Shown here piece by piece: positions 15,654 to 23,772 of a DNA stretch of 30,408 nucleotides. Numbering within the stretch: the stretch's first letter is position 1; the number at the start of each line of letters is the position of its first letter. A program made the position numbers and the translations under genes. The stretch lies in contig JAQUEL010000015.1 of the NCBI GenBank assembly GCA_028685295.1, forward strand, positions 1 to 30,408. The letters run 5' to 3'. Origin of the DNA: a bacterium (GTDB lineage: Bacteria > UBP13 > UBA5359). Below the pieces are notes generated by a model. The model was not told the origin of the DNA, searched no databases, and saw only the letters and a program-made list of their open reading frames with translations.

Positions 15654-17521
15654 CTTGCAATGGTCTCCTTAACCGTAGTATATATTCCCTCTGCATCGAG
15701 GTTAAAGGCTGATAACAGCCGGAACCGAGAGGCATGCATAGGAACCGTATCAGGCAGCCCCAAACGTATAAGCTGTTTATCAATGCCTTTATCTGCCAGT
15801 AACTCTGCCACGGCGCTGCCGAACCCTCCCTGAAGAATATTCTCCTCCAGCGTTATCACCGTATGGCAATCAGCCAGAGCATTTATTATGGCATCGCTAT
15901 CAAGAGGCTTGGCAAAACGAGCATCCATTACTGCTACATCTATTCCCTCATGTTCCAGCCGATGAGCTGCTCTCATCGCTTCCCAGATACAAGGCCCTAC
16001 CCCTAACAGCAAAATACCGACACCAGGTTTCAATAACTCCGCCCGGCCCAATTCGAGCTGCGGGTAATCGGCATCGAAACTTATTCCTTCACCTTCAGCC
16101 CGTGGATAGCGTATAGCCACCGGGCCGCTGATATCCAATGCGGTATAGAGCATAGCGGTAAGCTCTGCTTCATCACGAGGCGCCATCACCGTCATCCCGG
16201 GAAGATGACGCAGGTAAGAGAGATCAAAGATACCCTGATGCGTCGGCCCGTCTTCCCCCACCAGACCGGCTCTATCCAATGCAAATATTACCGGCAGCTT
16301 TTGCAGACAGATATCATGAAAGATCTGATCGTAGGCACGTTGAAGGAATGTGGAATAGATAGCCAGTACCGGCTTCAGGCCGCTGGCGGCACAGCCGGCG
16401 GCAAAAGTCACAGCATGTTCTTCTGCCATGCCGACATCGAAGAAGCGCTTTTCATGCTCTTTGGCAAATCTCTCCAATCCCGTACCATCGGTCATGGCAG
16501 CAGTTATGGCTATCAGGTCTTTCCTTTCATAGGCTATATCGGTTAGCGTATTGCCGAAAACAGAGGTGAATGTGGGTCTGGCCGACTTGCCTGCGAATTC
16601 ACCCGTCTCTATGACAAAGGGCTTTGCACCGTGAAACTTCGTTGCATTCTCTTCAGCCGGAGTATATCCCCTGCCTTTAAGCGTAACGGTATGTAACATT
16701 ACCGGACCCTTGACAGCACATGCCCTCTCCATGGCCGGGATAAGCTCATCCAGATTGTGTCCATCCAGAGGGCCGATATACGTTATATTCAATTCTTCAA
16801 AAAGGACACCGGGCACCATCAAACGCTTCAAGCGATCCTTGAAACGCTCAGAAAGACGCAGTACGGCTGACCCCATGGCGGTTAAGCTCATAACATGTTC
16901 AAACTCATCCTTGATGCGCTGATATGCCGGATCAAGCCTGATTCGGCTAAGATAACGCGACATGGCGCCTACATTCTCCGATATGGACATATCATTATCA
17001 TTGAGAACGATGACCAGATCGCAGCCGAGATGACCGGCCTGATTCAATGCCTCATAAGCCATACCGCCGGTCAGAGCGCCGTCGCCGATAACAGCCACTA
17101 CTCTGCCAGTATTTCCTGTTATCCTCCGAGAGGCTGCTATGCCCAATGCGGCCGATATGGACGTGCTGCCGTGTCCGGCGATGAAAGCATCGTGCTCGCT
17201 CTCATCGGGCCTGGGAAAACCGCTTAAACCACCCTCACGGCGTATGGTAGGGAAAGCCTTGTTTCGTCCGGTCAGAAGCTTATGCACGTAACTCTGATGC
17301 CCGACATCCCAGATTATACTGTCCTGTGGAGTGTTAAAAACGGTATGCAGAGCTACCGTAAGCTCTACGACCCCCAGATTGGAGGCCAAATGACCGCCAT
17401 TGCAGGAAACTACTTCAACAAGACGCTCTCTTATCTCCCGGCAAAGGGTTTCCCGTTCCCGGGCATTCAGACTCTTTATGTCGCCCGGCCCGATAATGTT
17501 ATTCAATATGCATTCTTTCAT
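15629..17521 (-). CDS. dxs: 1-deoxy-D-xylulose-5-phosphate synthase
   Basis: First enzyme of the MEP isoprenoid pathway, condensing pyruvate and glyceraldehyde 3-phosphate with thiamine diphosphate. The 630-residue length is normal. Visible are HLASNLGVVELT (44-55), GHQSYVHKLLTG (74-85), the TPP/Mg motif GDGALTGGMAYEALN (146-160), NDNDMSIS, and DVGMAEEHAVTFAAG (362-376) with the catalytic Glu at E367. The C-terminal transketolase-like domain is complete. It starts 9 bp after ispA and overlaps tlyA. Confidence 0.98.
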   Translation of the reverse strand: MKECILNNIIGPGDIKSLNARERETLCREIRERLVEVVSCNGGHLASNLGVVELTVALHTVFNTPQDSIIWDVGHQSYVHKLLTGRNKAFPTIRREGGLSGFPRPDESEHDAFIAGHGSTSISAALGIAASRRITGNTGRVVAVIGDGALTGGMAYEALNQAGHLGCDLVIVLNDNDMSISENVGAMSRYLSRIRLDPAYQRIKDEFEHVMSLTAMGSAVLRLSERFKDRLKRLMVPGVLFEELNITYIGPLDGHNLDELIPAMERACAVKGPVMLHTVTLKGRGYTPAEENATKFHGAKPFVIETGEFAGKSARPTFTSVFGNTLTDIAYERKDLIAITAAMTDGTGLERFAKEHEKRFFDVGMAEEHAVTFAAGCAASGLKPVLAIYSTFLQRAYDQIFHDICLQKLPVIFALDRAGLVGEDGPTHQGIFDLSYLRHLPGMTVMAPRDEAELTAMLYTALDISGPVAIRYPRAEGEGISFDADYPQLELGRAELLKPGVGILLLGVGPCIWEAMRAAHRLEHEGIDVAVMDARFAKPLDSDAIINALADCHTVITLEENILQGGFGSAVAELLADKGIDKQLIRLGLPDTVPMHASRFRLLSAFNLDAEGIYTTVKETIARCVQTFLG

Positions 17522-17530
17522 CTTATATTA

Positions 17531-18430
17531 TTATCTATCTCTTTCAATTATATAATCCAGCAGTGCATGCAGGGAACCAGCCGGCATACCGAATCTTTCC
17601 AGATGCGCATGCCCGCTCTCAGCCAGATCAACCACACGACGTCTGGCCTGATCCAGCCCGTAAAGAGATGGATAGGTTGCCTTGTCTTGCCGTTGATCGC
17701 TGCCGATACTCTTTCCCAGAAGCACCGGATCACCCACTATATCGAGAATATCATCCGTGATTTGAAAGGCCAGCCCCATATCATTGCCGTAACCGGTTAA
17801 AGCATCCAGATCCTCACCCGCCAAACCGGCCAGAACTGCTCCGGCCCTGAGCGCATGTGTTATAAAAGAGCCTGTCTTATGACGATGGATATAATCCAAA
17901 GTTTCTGTGGTTGCCGTTGAAGCAGTAAAGGCTATATCAATCGCCTGGCCGCTCAGCATACCGGCATAGCCTACGCCGCAATGCAATTCACGTAGTGCCG
18001 CTAAAGCCCTTGCTGTCTCCACACCCTCAATTTCCGCATTGGCTGCAGCAATATCAAACCCCAGCATGATCAGGGCGTCACCGCATAACAGAGCCATGGC
18101 CTCGCCAAATACTTTATGATTGGTCGGCTTGCCTCGCCTGAGGTCGTCATCATCCATGCAAGGCAGATCGTCATGCACCAGTGAGGAGACATGGATAAGC
18201 TCCGCTCCAGCAGCAAGCGGCAACGCCTGCCGGTAATGAAGTCCGCCTACGGCCGCACCCTGCAAGACCAGAAAGGGCCTCAGCCTCTTCCCTCCGGCAA
18301 AAACGCTATAGCGCATGGCACGATGCAGCTCTTCGGGATAAGTATCCTCGGGCGGTAAGATCTTATCAAGGAGATCGTCTACTTCAGCTCCCATCTCTTT
18401 TAATTGCTCTATAAGCTTATCCTTATTCAA
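17531..18430 (-). CDS. ispA: Short-chain polyprenyl diphosphate synthase (FPP/GGPP type)
   Basis: A 299-residue all-helical prenyltransferase that extends allylic diphosphates with isopentenyl diphosphate. The first Asp-rich motif DDLPCMDDDD is at 87-96, the second DDILD at 226-230, with GGKRLRP at 46-52 and KTGSFI at 185-190. Its place before dxs gives the usual ispA assignment. The residue five before the first Asp is Ser82, where farnesyl synthases such as E. coli IspA have an aromatic residue, so the product could be C20 rather than C15. The start is TTG at 18430, with AAAGGAG 6 nt upstream formed by the last codons of the glycosyltransferase gene, 3 bp away. Confidence 0.94.
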   Translation of the reverse strand: MNKDKLIEQLKEMGAEVDDLLDKILPPEDTYPEELHRAMRYSVFAGGKRLRPFLVLQGAAVGGLHYRQALPLAAGAELIHVSSLVHDDLPCMDDDDLRRGKPTNHKVFGEAMALLCGDALIMLGFDIAAANAEIEGVETARALAALRELHCGVGYAGMLSGQAIDIAFTASTATTETLDYIHRHKTGSFITHALRAGAVLAGLAGEDLDALTGYGNDMGLAFQITDDILDIVGDPVLLGKSIGSDQRQDKATYPSLYGLDQARRRVVDLAESGHAHLERFGMPAGSLHALLDYIIERDR

Positions 18431-18433
18431 GAG

Positions 18434-20104
18434 TTACTCCTTTCGACGGTAAAGACGTGTTTCAGGGTAGACGTACAACAGATCATGCGGCGGGAAACCT
18501 TTGCTGAATCGCAATGGCCCCAGATGAGGTACAGTCACAACTGCCAACGTCAATCGATATTGCTTATTTATTGCCGACATGCATGCAGCAAAATTTTCCG
18601 GATGTTGCCTGGCAACTTCACGGTAATCATACTCGGAAAGGACCAGATAATCGCTGGACAACCGCTGCAGATCTCCGACATTGAACGAGACGACTTCCGG
18701 ATTTAATCGACATCCTTTGAGAGATTGTCGATAAAGTTCCGGCGCCACCTTTCCGCCATTATACCACAATAAAGGCGGTGTAGAAAAATTGGGAAGATTC
18801 ATTACAGCTACCGAATGTCCCGCTTCAATATCCTTAAATTTATCGGCGATAAGGTCACGTCCATCAGGCCCGCCCATTAAAAATGAAAAAGAGAGACCAT
18901 AAATAACCGTATACATCAAGACGAAGAGTACCGGAAGCATGACGAACATACGCAGCTTGCCGCAGTGCCGCTCAAGAAGCTGCTTCATAAAAAGACCCGA
19001 TGCTACGGCCAGAGCGGGCGTCAAAGGTAGCATATACCTCATAAATTTGACCTGGGCCGCTCCAATAAGCAGATAAAAAAGCATCGCCCATAGGAGAAGC
19101 ATCTTACCCCGATTGCTGCGCAGGTTATATATAACAGCCGATACCGCCGTTAGAGCAGCCGGTAATCCCAGACCGTAAACAAAATTCGTCTGCAAATGAT
19201 ATATCCAACCCGGCGACGTATGCTGAAAAAGATCACCCAATCCGCAGGCGATCAACTGCTGAGCATGTTTGACGGCCGGGATGAACTCGGATGGCATCAG
19301 AAATGCATACGGACATCCGATAAAGAAACCCAGCAAAGCAGCCGGACAGAGAAGAAGGAGCCGTCGTTTATCCGGTTTTGGATACACCCGAGGACGAAGC
19401 CAAAGAGCCGTCGGAACAGCTGCGAAAACCAAAGCCGTATTGTAGCGTGTTGCCGCCGCCAACCCTGAGGATAACGCAGCCCATAGTATTGCCTTATCCT
19501 CACCATCATAAATTCGGCAACAGAGCCAAAGAGCCAAAGCAACAAAAAAAGCAGCTGCAATATCCACAGTGGCAAAGTGCGAATGTATTAGATGCATCGG
19601 CCAGAAAGAAAGAAAGAGAGCAGATATCAATGCAGCTTTTAATCCACCGAGACGACGAGCGGAAAGAAATACCAAACCTATACTAAGGCTGCCTAGAAAG
19701 GCCGATATTATACGGCCGGAAAGGATATACAGGGCCATCCAGCCGGCATCGGTCTGAGGAAAAATGAATAATTTAACAATGGCGGAAACTATAGCCATCA
19801 GATAAATAAAGAGCGTGCCGTAATTAAAGAACCCCGGATTAAAATCCAGATGCTGTGGGTCCATATTGAGGACCGCGCCCACCATATAAAATTCATCCGG
19901 GTGGTAAGAGAAGAGATGCCTCTCGTTGGGGAGCCCCCATTTAAGGCCGTATAATCTAAGCAACAGTCCGGGCAGCATAATGAGAAAAAGCAGAGCGATT
20001 ATTTTTGTCCGTTTACAAATCAGGCACAAAGAGTTCAAGCTTTTTATGCAAGCCTTCCTGGAATCATGGCACCCATTGTTGATTACTCGTTTGAACACAC
20101 TCAA
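18434..20104 (-). CDS. GT39/ArnT-like membrane glycosyltransferase
   Basis: A polytopic membrane protein of up to 556 residues. The first membrane helix (KIIALLFLIMLPGLLLRLYG, about 34-53) leads into KWGLPNERHLFSYHPDEFY, whose acidic residues in the first external loop are the usual catalytic place in GT-C enzymes that use polyprenyl-phosphate sugars. About ten further hydrophobic segments follow to about residue 415, then a soluble tail. The TTG at 20104 has no clear ribosome-binding site, so the true start may be 15-30 codons further in. It sits between nusB and ispA, where Clostridia usually carry xseA-xseB. It probably glycosylates protein or lipid at the envelope; donor and acceptor are unknown. 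Confidence 0.85.
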   Translation of the reverse strand: MSVFKRVINNGCHDSRKACIKSLNSLCLICKRTKIIALLFLIMLPGLLLRLYGLKWGLPNERHLFSYHPDEFYMVGAVLNMDPQHLDFNPGFFNYGTLFIYLMAIVSAIVKLFIFPQTDAGWMALYILSGRIISAFLGSLSIGLVFLSARRLGGLKAALISALFLSFWPMHLIHSHFATVDIAAAFFVALALWLCCRIYDGEDKAILWAALSSGLAAATRYNTALVFAAVPTALWLRPRVYPKPDKRRLLLLCPAALLGFFIGCPYAFLMPSEFIPAVKHAQQLIACGLGDLFQHTSPGWIYHLQTNFVYGLGLPAALTAVSAVIYNLRSNRGKMLLLWAMLFYLLIGAAQVKFMRYMLPLTPALAVASGLFMKQLLERHCGKLRMFVMLPVLFVLMYTVIYGLSFSFLMGGPDGRDLIADKFKDIEAGHSVAVMNLPNFSTPPLLWYNGGKVAPELYRQSLKGCRLNPEVVSFNVGDLQRLSSDYLVLSEYDYREVARQHPENFAACMSAINKQYRLTLAVVTVPHLGPLRFSKGFPPHDLLYVYPETRLYRRKE

Positions 20105-20165
20105 TGTTTAACAACCGACTTACACTTCTATATTTCGATTTCTCATACCCGGTTACTTGTCGAAG

Positions 20166-20612
20166 CTATCGGCGCCTGGATTCCGCTTCCCGGCTTCCTG
20201 CTCCTGCTCTACCGGAGGCCTTGATAATTCCACCCAGTATTCCATTGACAAAAAGACCGGAATCTTCAGTCCCATACTTTTTAGCCAGCTCGACCGCTTC
20301 ATTGATAGTAACTTTATAGGGAACCTCGGTGTGATAAAGCAATTCATAGACAGCCATCCGTATGATGGTTCTGTCCACGTTTACCATACGCTCTATGGTC
20401 CATCCCCTGGCATGCTTGGCTATCAGTTCATCCAGTTCATTGATATGCTCCAATGTACCCTGTACTAGAGCGATGGCGAAATTGCGAGCCTCTTCAGACA
20501 GCTGCGTTTCCTCAAGGGTATTTTTGATTGCCTCACCGGCGTCAATGCACCCTACATCGATCTGGAATAATATTTGAAAAGCTCTCTCTCTGGCACGGCT
20601 TCTTTTTCCCAT
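20166..20612 (-). CDS. nusB: Transcription antitermination factor NusB
   Basis: A 148-residue all-helical RNA-binding protein that, with NusE, NusA and NusG, keeps polymerase elongating through rRNA operons. Family marks are KRSRARERAFQILFQID at the N-terminus, then NVDRTIIRMAVYELLY, PYKVTINEAVELAKKYG and FVNGILGGI. The ATG at 20612 is preferred to a GTG at 20621 because AAGGGTGA lies 7 nt before it. A short Arg/Glu-rich tail follows the domain. It starts 11 bp after accC. Confidence 0.96.
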   Translation of the reverse strand: MGKRSRARERAFQILFQIDVGCIDAGEAIKNTLEETQLSEEARNFAIALVQGTLEHINELDELIAKHARGWTIERMVNVDRTIIRMAVYELLYHTEVPYKVTINEAVELAKKYGTEDSGLFVNGILGGIIKASGRAGAGSREAESRRR

Positions 20613-20623
20613 AAGACTCACCC

Positions 20624-21967
20624 TTATTCGTTCATCTGCTTCTCAATAAATCCGGTATGATAATTACCGCTTCGAAAAGCCTCGCTACGCATAACTCTCC
20701 TGTGGAACGGCAAGGTGGTCTTTATGCCCTGTATATCGTATTCCGCCAATGCTCTCTCCATTCTGGCAAGAGCTTCATTGCGGTCACGCCCCCAGGCAAT
20801 CAGCTTACCGATAAGTGAATCGTAATACGGAGGAATTTCCGTGCCCTGGCTGACACAGGTATCCACACGGATTCCCGGCCCCCCAGGCTGATGATAGCTC
20901 TCGATAACCCCTGTAGATGGAGCAAAACCGTTATCAGGATCTTCAGCGTTGATACGACACTCAATTGCATGTCCATATATACCTATGTCATCCTGACTAA
21001 ACGGAAGCTTCTCACCAGCGGCAACAGCAATCTGAGCCTTCACAAGGTCAATACCCGTAATTTGTTCGGTTACCGGATGCTCTACCTGAATTCTGGTATT
21101 CATTTCCATAAAATAGAATTTACCATCTTTATCCAACAGAAATTCTATCGTGCCTGCACTGATATAACCGATAGCCCTGGCAGCCTTGACGGCAGCTTTG
21201 CCCATGGCTATGCGTTTAGATTGCTTTAATACGGGAGAGGGCGCTTCCTCCACAATCTTCTGATATCTTCTCTGAATAGAACAATCCCTCTCGCCCAGAT
21301 GAACTATTCGTCCGTATTGGTCGGCGATTATCTGAATCTCGATATGCCGCGGCTCCTCGATGTAATGCTCCGCGTAGACTTCGCCGTTGCCAAAAGCAGC
21401 TTCAGCCTCATTACCCGCCATACGCAATGCGTTCTCCAGTTCAGCCTCGCTTCTTACTATTCGCATGCCGCGCCCGCCGCCGCCCGCCGAAGCCTTGACA
21501 ATAAGAGGCAATCCACATTTTTTGATAAGTTCTTTGATTTCCCGCTGGCCGTTAATACCACTGATGGTACCCGGCACAACCGGAACACCGGCCGAGATCA
21601 TAGCAGCCCTGGCAGCCGCTTTATCACCCATACGCTCTATCACTTCGGGGGGAGGGCCGATAAATTTTATCTGACAGGATTCGCACAGCTCAGCAAAGCC
21701 TTTGTTCTCGGCCAAAAAGCCGTAACCGGGATGAATGGCCTCACAGCCCGTTATCACAGCAGAGCTGATAATATTGGATAGGTGGAGATAGCTGTCACGA
21801 GAGGATGCAGATCCTATGCATATGGCCTCATCCGCCACCCGGACATGAAGAGCATCTATATCGGCTTCGGAATAGACGGCCACAGTACGTATGCCCATCT
21901 CTCTGCAGGCACGTATGATTCTTACTGCAATCTCGCCTCTGTTAGCTATCAGAACCTTTTTAAACAT
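20624..21967 (-). CDS. accC: Biotin carboxylase subunit of acetyl-CoA carboxylase
   Basis: A 447-residue ATP-grasp enzyme that carboxylates biotin on AccB for fatty acid synthesis. Seen are the N-terminal KKVLIANRGEIAVRIIRACR, HPGYGFLAEN, the glycine-rich ATP lid KASAGGGGRGMR (158-169), and the active-site stretch FMEMNTRIQVEHPVTEQITG. Length is standard for the free subunit. The start has AGGGGG 6 nt upstream. A pilin-like gene separates it by 10 bp from the usual direct partner accB. No accA or accD lies in the window. Confidence 0.97.
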   Translation of the reverse strand: MFKKVLIANRGEIAVRIIRACREMGIRTVAVYSEADIDALHVRVADEAICIGSASSRDSYLHLSNIISSAVITGCEAIHPGYGFLAENKGFAELCESCQIKFIGPPPEVIERMGDKAAARAAMISAGVPVVPGTISGINGQREIKELIKKCGLPLIVKASAGGGGRGMRIVRSEAELENALRMAGNEAEAAFGNGEVYAEHYIEEPRHIEIQIIADQYGRIVHLGERDCSIQRRYQKIVEEAPSPVLKQSKRIAMGKAAVKAARAIGYISAGTIEFLLDKDGKFYFMEMNTRIQVEHPVTEQITGIDLVKAQIAVAAGEKLPFSQDDIGIYGHAIECRINAEDPDNGFAPSTGVIESYHQPGGPGIRVDTCVSQGTEIPPYYDSLIGKLIAWGRDRNEALARMERALAEYDIQGIKTTLPFHRRVMRSEAFRSGNYHTGFIEKQMNE

Positions 21968-21977
21968 CTATTACCCC

Positions 21978-22358
21978 CTAATAGCTGCCGTGTCCCGGAT
22001 GGGGACATTTGACGGTACCGGTCTGTGCATCATAAAGATATGCCTCTTTGCCCACAGCACACACAAAGATTTCCGGTGTCCTTCTATACTCAGGCAATTG
22101 GTCAAGCGACAACGGGTTCTCTCCATCATTGCCGACCTTCCATGCTTCGATGCTTTGGCGCACGCTTCGCAAATTTTGCATACAAACGACACCCTCGCCA
22201 CGTTTCAGTCCCTCATCCGGCAGACTGGTCTTTACAGCAGAAGTAGTGCCGATCGGAAAAACAAAATATCGCAACAGCAACAACAGTATGGCAATACTTA
22301 CAAGTATGCCTATAAACGTCAACCCGGCCTGTCCACGCTTATCAAAGAAGAATTTCAT
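21978..22358 (-). CDS. Pilin/pseudopilin-like membrane protein lacking Glu5
   Basis: A 126-residue protein with a short basic leader (MKFFFDKRGQAG), then LTFIGILVSIAILLLLLRYF, a type IV-pilin-like hydrophobic N-helix with a possible prepilin peptidase cut after Gly12. Position +5, normally Glu, is Gly17. The C-terminal domain ends with an FVC-x-VGKEAYLYDAQTGTVKC pattern (two Cys plus Tyr/Gly strand), much like the small pilin C-termini of Bacillota that form one disulfide. The start overlaps the accB stop (ATGA), and accC follows after 10 bp, so it is made with the carboxylase subunits. It could be a minor pseudopilin or simply a membrane-anchored protein. Confidence 0.8.
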   Translation of the reverse strand: MKFFFDKRGQAGLTFIGILVSIAILLLLLRYFVFPIGTTSAVKTSLPDEGLKRGEGVVCMQNLRSVRQSIEAWKVGNDGENPLSLDQLPEYRRTPEIFVCAVGKEAYLYDAQTGTVKCPHPGHGSY

Positions 22359-22786
22359 TGCCTATCCTCCTGCCTGATAACCATCAACGGCTGCCCGTAT
22401 TCCACAGGAACACCGTCCTGAGTAACAATCTCCGATACCACCCCGTTATGAACGCTTCTGATATCATGGCGTATCTTCATAGCCTCTATAGCGCAGACGG
22501 TCTGTCCTTTAGATACTCTGCCTCCCACCGTTACAGTAGGCAGGCCATGCTTATCGGTTAAATGCAGTATTCCCACCATACCAGCGTTTATCGAGGTCTC
22601 GGAAAGGGCTTCAGTCGACTGTACTTCGACGCCTGGGCACTCTTCACATACGCAAGCCGGCAATTCCTCCTGAACCGGCAGATCGCGCTTCAACGTCAAT
22701 GACATATCGCCGATTTGAAGAAATAATTCGTTTAAATCATTATTATCCATAATAGCTAAGGCTTTTCGAATCTCTTCTATATCCAT
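22355..22786 (-). CDS. accB: Biotin carboxyl carrier protein
   Basis: A 143-residue carrier that shuttles carboxyl-biotin for acetyl-CoA carboxylase. The C-terminal biotinyl domain has VCAIEAMKIRHDI with the biotin Lys at K104; the usual AMKM is AMKI here. The N-terminal helix IEEIRKALAIMDNNDLNE is typical of bacterial AccB. The linker contains a small Cys cluster CVCEEC (45-50), whereas the linker is usually Pro/Ala-rich. AAAGGAGG lies 6 nt before the ATG. It overlaps the pilin-like gene by 4 bp. Confidence 0.95.
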   Translation of the reverse strand: MDIEEIRKALAIMDNNDLNELFLQIGDMSLTLKRDLPVQEELPACVCEECPGVEVQSTEALSETSINAGMVGILHLTDKHGLPTVTVGGRVSKGQTVCAIEAMKIRHDIRSVHNGVVSEIVTQDGVPVEYGQPLMVIRQEDRQ

Positions 22787-22798
22787 TGATAGCCTCCT

Positions 22799-23167
22799 TT
22801 ATTGCTCAGCGGCCTCCAGCACAACATTTTGATGACAGGATGGACACTCCACTTTGCCGCCATGGCTTAATATATCGGAATCATAAACAAGCTTCTCCTT
22901 ACAAGACGGGCATTGACTCTCCGCCACTGCATCCTCGCTTATACCGTAAGCAGTCCGTTCCAGCCTGTCCAGGTCTCCATCAACCGTTTCTATATACTCT
23001 CCCAATTTCTTCTGCTGCAACTCCAATTCGGTGATCCTGGAAGCCATAAGCTCCGTCAAAGCCAGCAACCGCTTGATGATACGCACAACGGCTTCGCTCT
23101 CTGCACCTTCCAGCAACCCTTCAGCCAGGCCCTTCGTGTAAGCAAGTTCCTCTAAAAGCCCTGCCAT
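22799..23167 (-). CDS. CD1247-like zinc-ribbon protein
   Basis: A 122-residue protein with an N-terminal helical part (LAYTKGLAEGLLEG, then a long helix to about 70) and a C-terminal zinc ribbon formed by CPSC (86-89) and CPSC (108-111). This layout and the place between efp and accB match the CD1247 N-terminal-domain proteins of Clostridia. Their function is unknown to me. The start overlaps the efp stop by 1 nt (TAATG) with no obvious ribosome-binding site, so its translation depends on efp. Confidence 0.88.
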   Translation of the reverse strand: MAGLLEELAYTKGLAEGLLEGAESEAVVRIIKRLLALTELMASRITELELQQKKLGEYIETVDGDLDRLERTAYGISEDAVAESQCPSCKEKLVYDSDILSHGGKVECPSCHQNVVLEAAEQ

Positions 23168-23730
23168 TACTGCGCTACTCTTTCAACATAACTATCTGTC
23201 CTGGTATCCACCCGGAGTATATCCCCGACTTCAATAAAAAGAGGAACCTGGATAACCGCTCCGGTTTCCAGCGTGGCAGGCTTTGAGCCTCCTGAAGCGG
23301 TATCCCCTCTCAATCCGGGATCTGTTTCAGCTACCCTGAGTTCAACCGCGCTCGGCAGCTCCACTCCGATAAGCTTACCATCAAATATCAGAATATCAAC
23401 CATCATCTCCTCCTTCAGATATTTAACTGAAGAACCGAGCTGATCGGCAGTAAGGTGATCCTGCTCATAAGTATTCACATCCATGAAATAATATTGGTTA
23501 TCGCTCTCGTAAAGGAATTGCATCCTCTTGCGTTCTATGATAGCACGGGGCATCTTCTCTCCGGCGCGGAAGGTCTTCTCCAGAACATTACCGGTCTTCG
23601 CATTTCTGAGCTTGGTTCGAACAAACGCTCCACCCTTTCCAGGCTTGACGTGTTGAAATTCTATTATAGCATAGGCCTCTCCATCCAGTTCGATCGTCAA
23701 TCCATTTTTAAATTCAGCAGTCGATATCAT
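23167..23730 (-). CDS. efp: Elongation factor P
   Basis: A 187-residue tRNA-shaped factor that rescues ribosomes stalled on polyproline. Domain I carries the loop [15 protein letters not shown] with the tip residue Lys32, the site modified in many bacteria. OB domains II and III follow ([19 protein letters not shown], then the ending YVERVAQ). The start at 23730 ([10 protein letters not shown]) is preferred to 23745 because GGGAGG lies just before it and it gives the normal length. The PGKGG loop fits either the lysyl-lysine route or the B. subtilis-type modification; no modifying enzyme is nearby. Confidence 0.97.
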   Translation of the reverse strand: MISTAEFKNGLTIELDGEAYAIIEFQHVKPGKGGAFVRTKLRNAKTGNVLEKTFRAGEKMPRAIIERKRMQFLYESDNQYYFMDVNTYEQDHLTADQLGSSVKYLKEEMMVDILIFDGKLIGVELPSAVELRVAETDPGLRGDTASGGSKPATLETGAVIQVPLFIEVGDILRVDTRTDSYVERVAQ

Positions 23731-23772
23731 CTTTTCCTCCCTCATGCTCTGGTTAATAGGCTGTCAACTATT

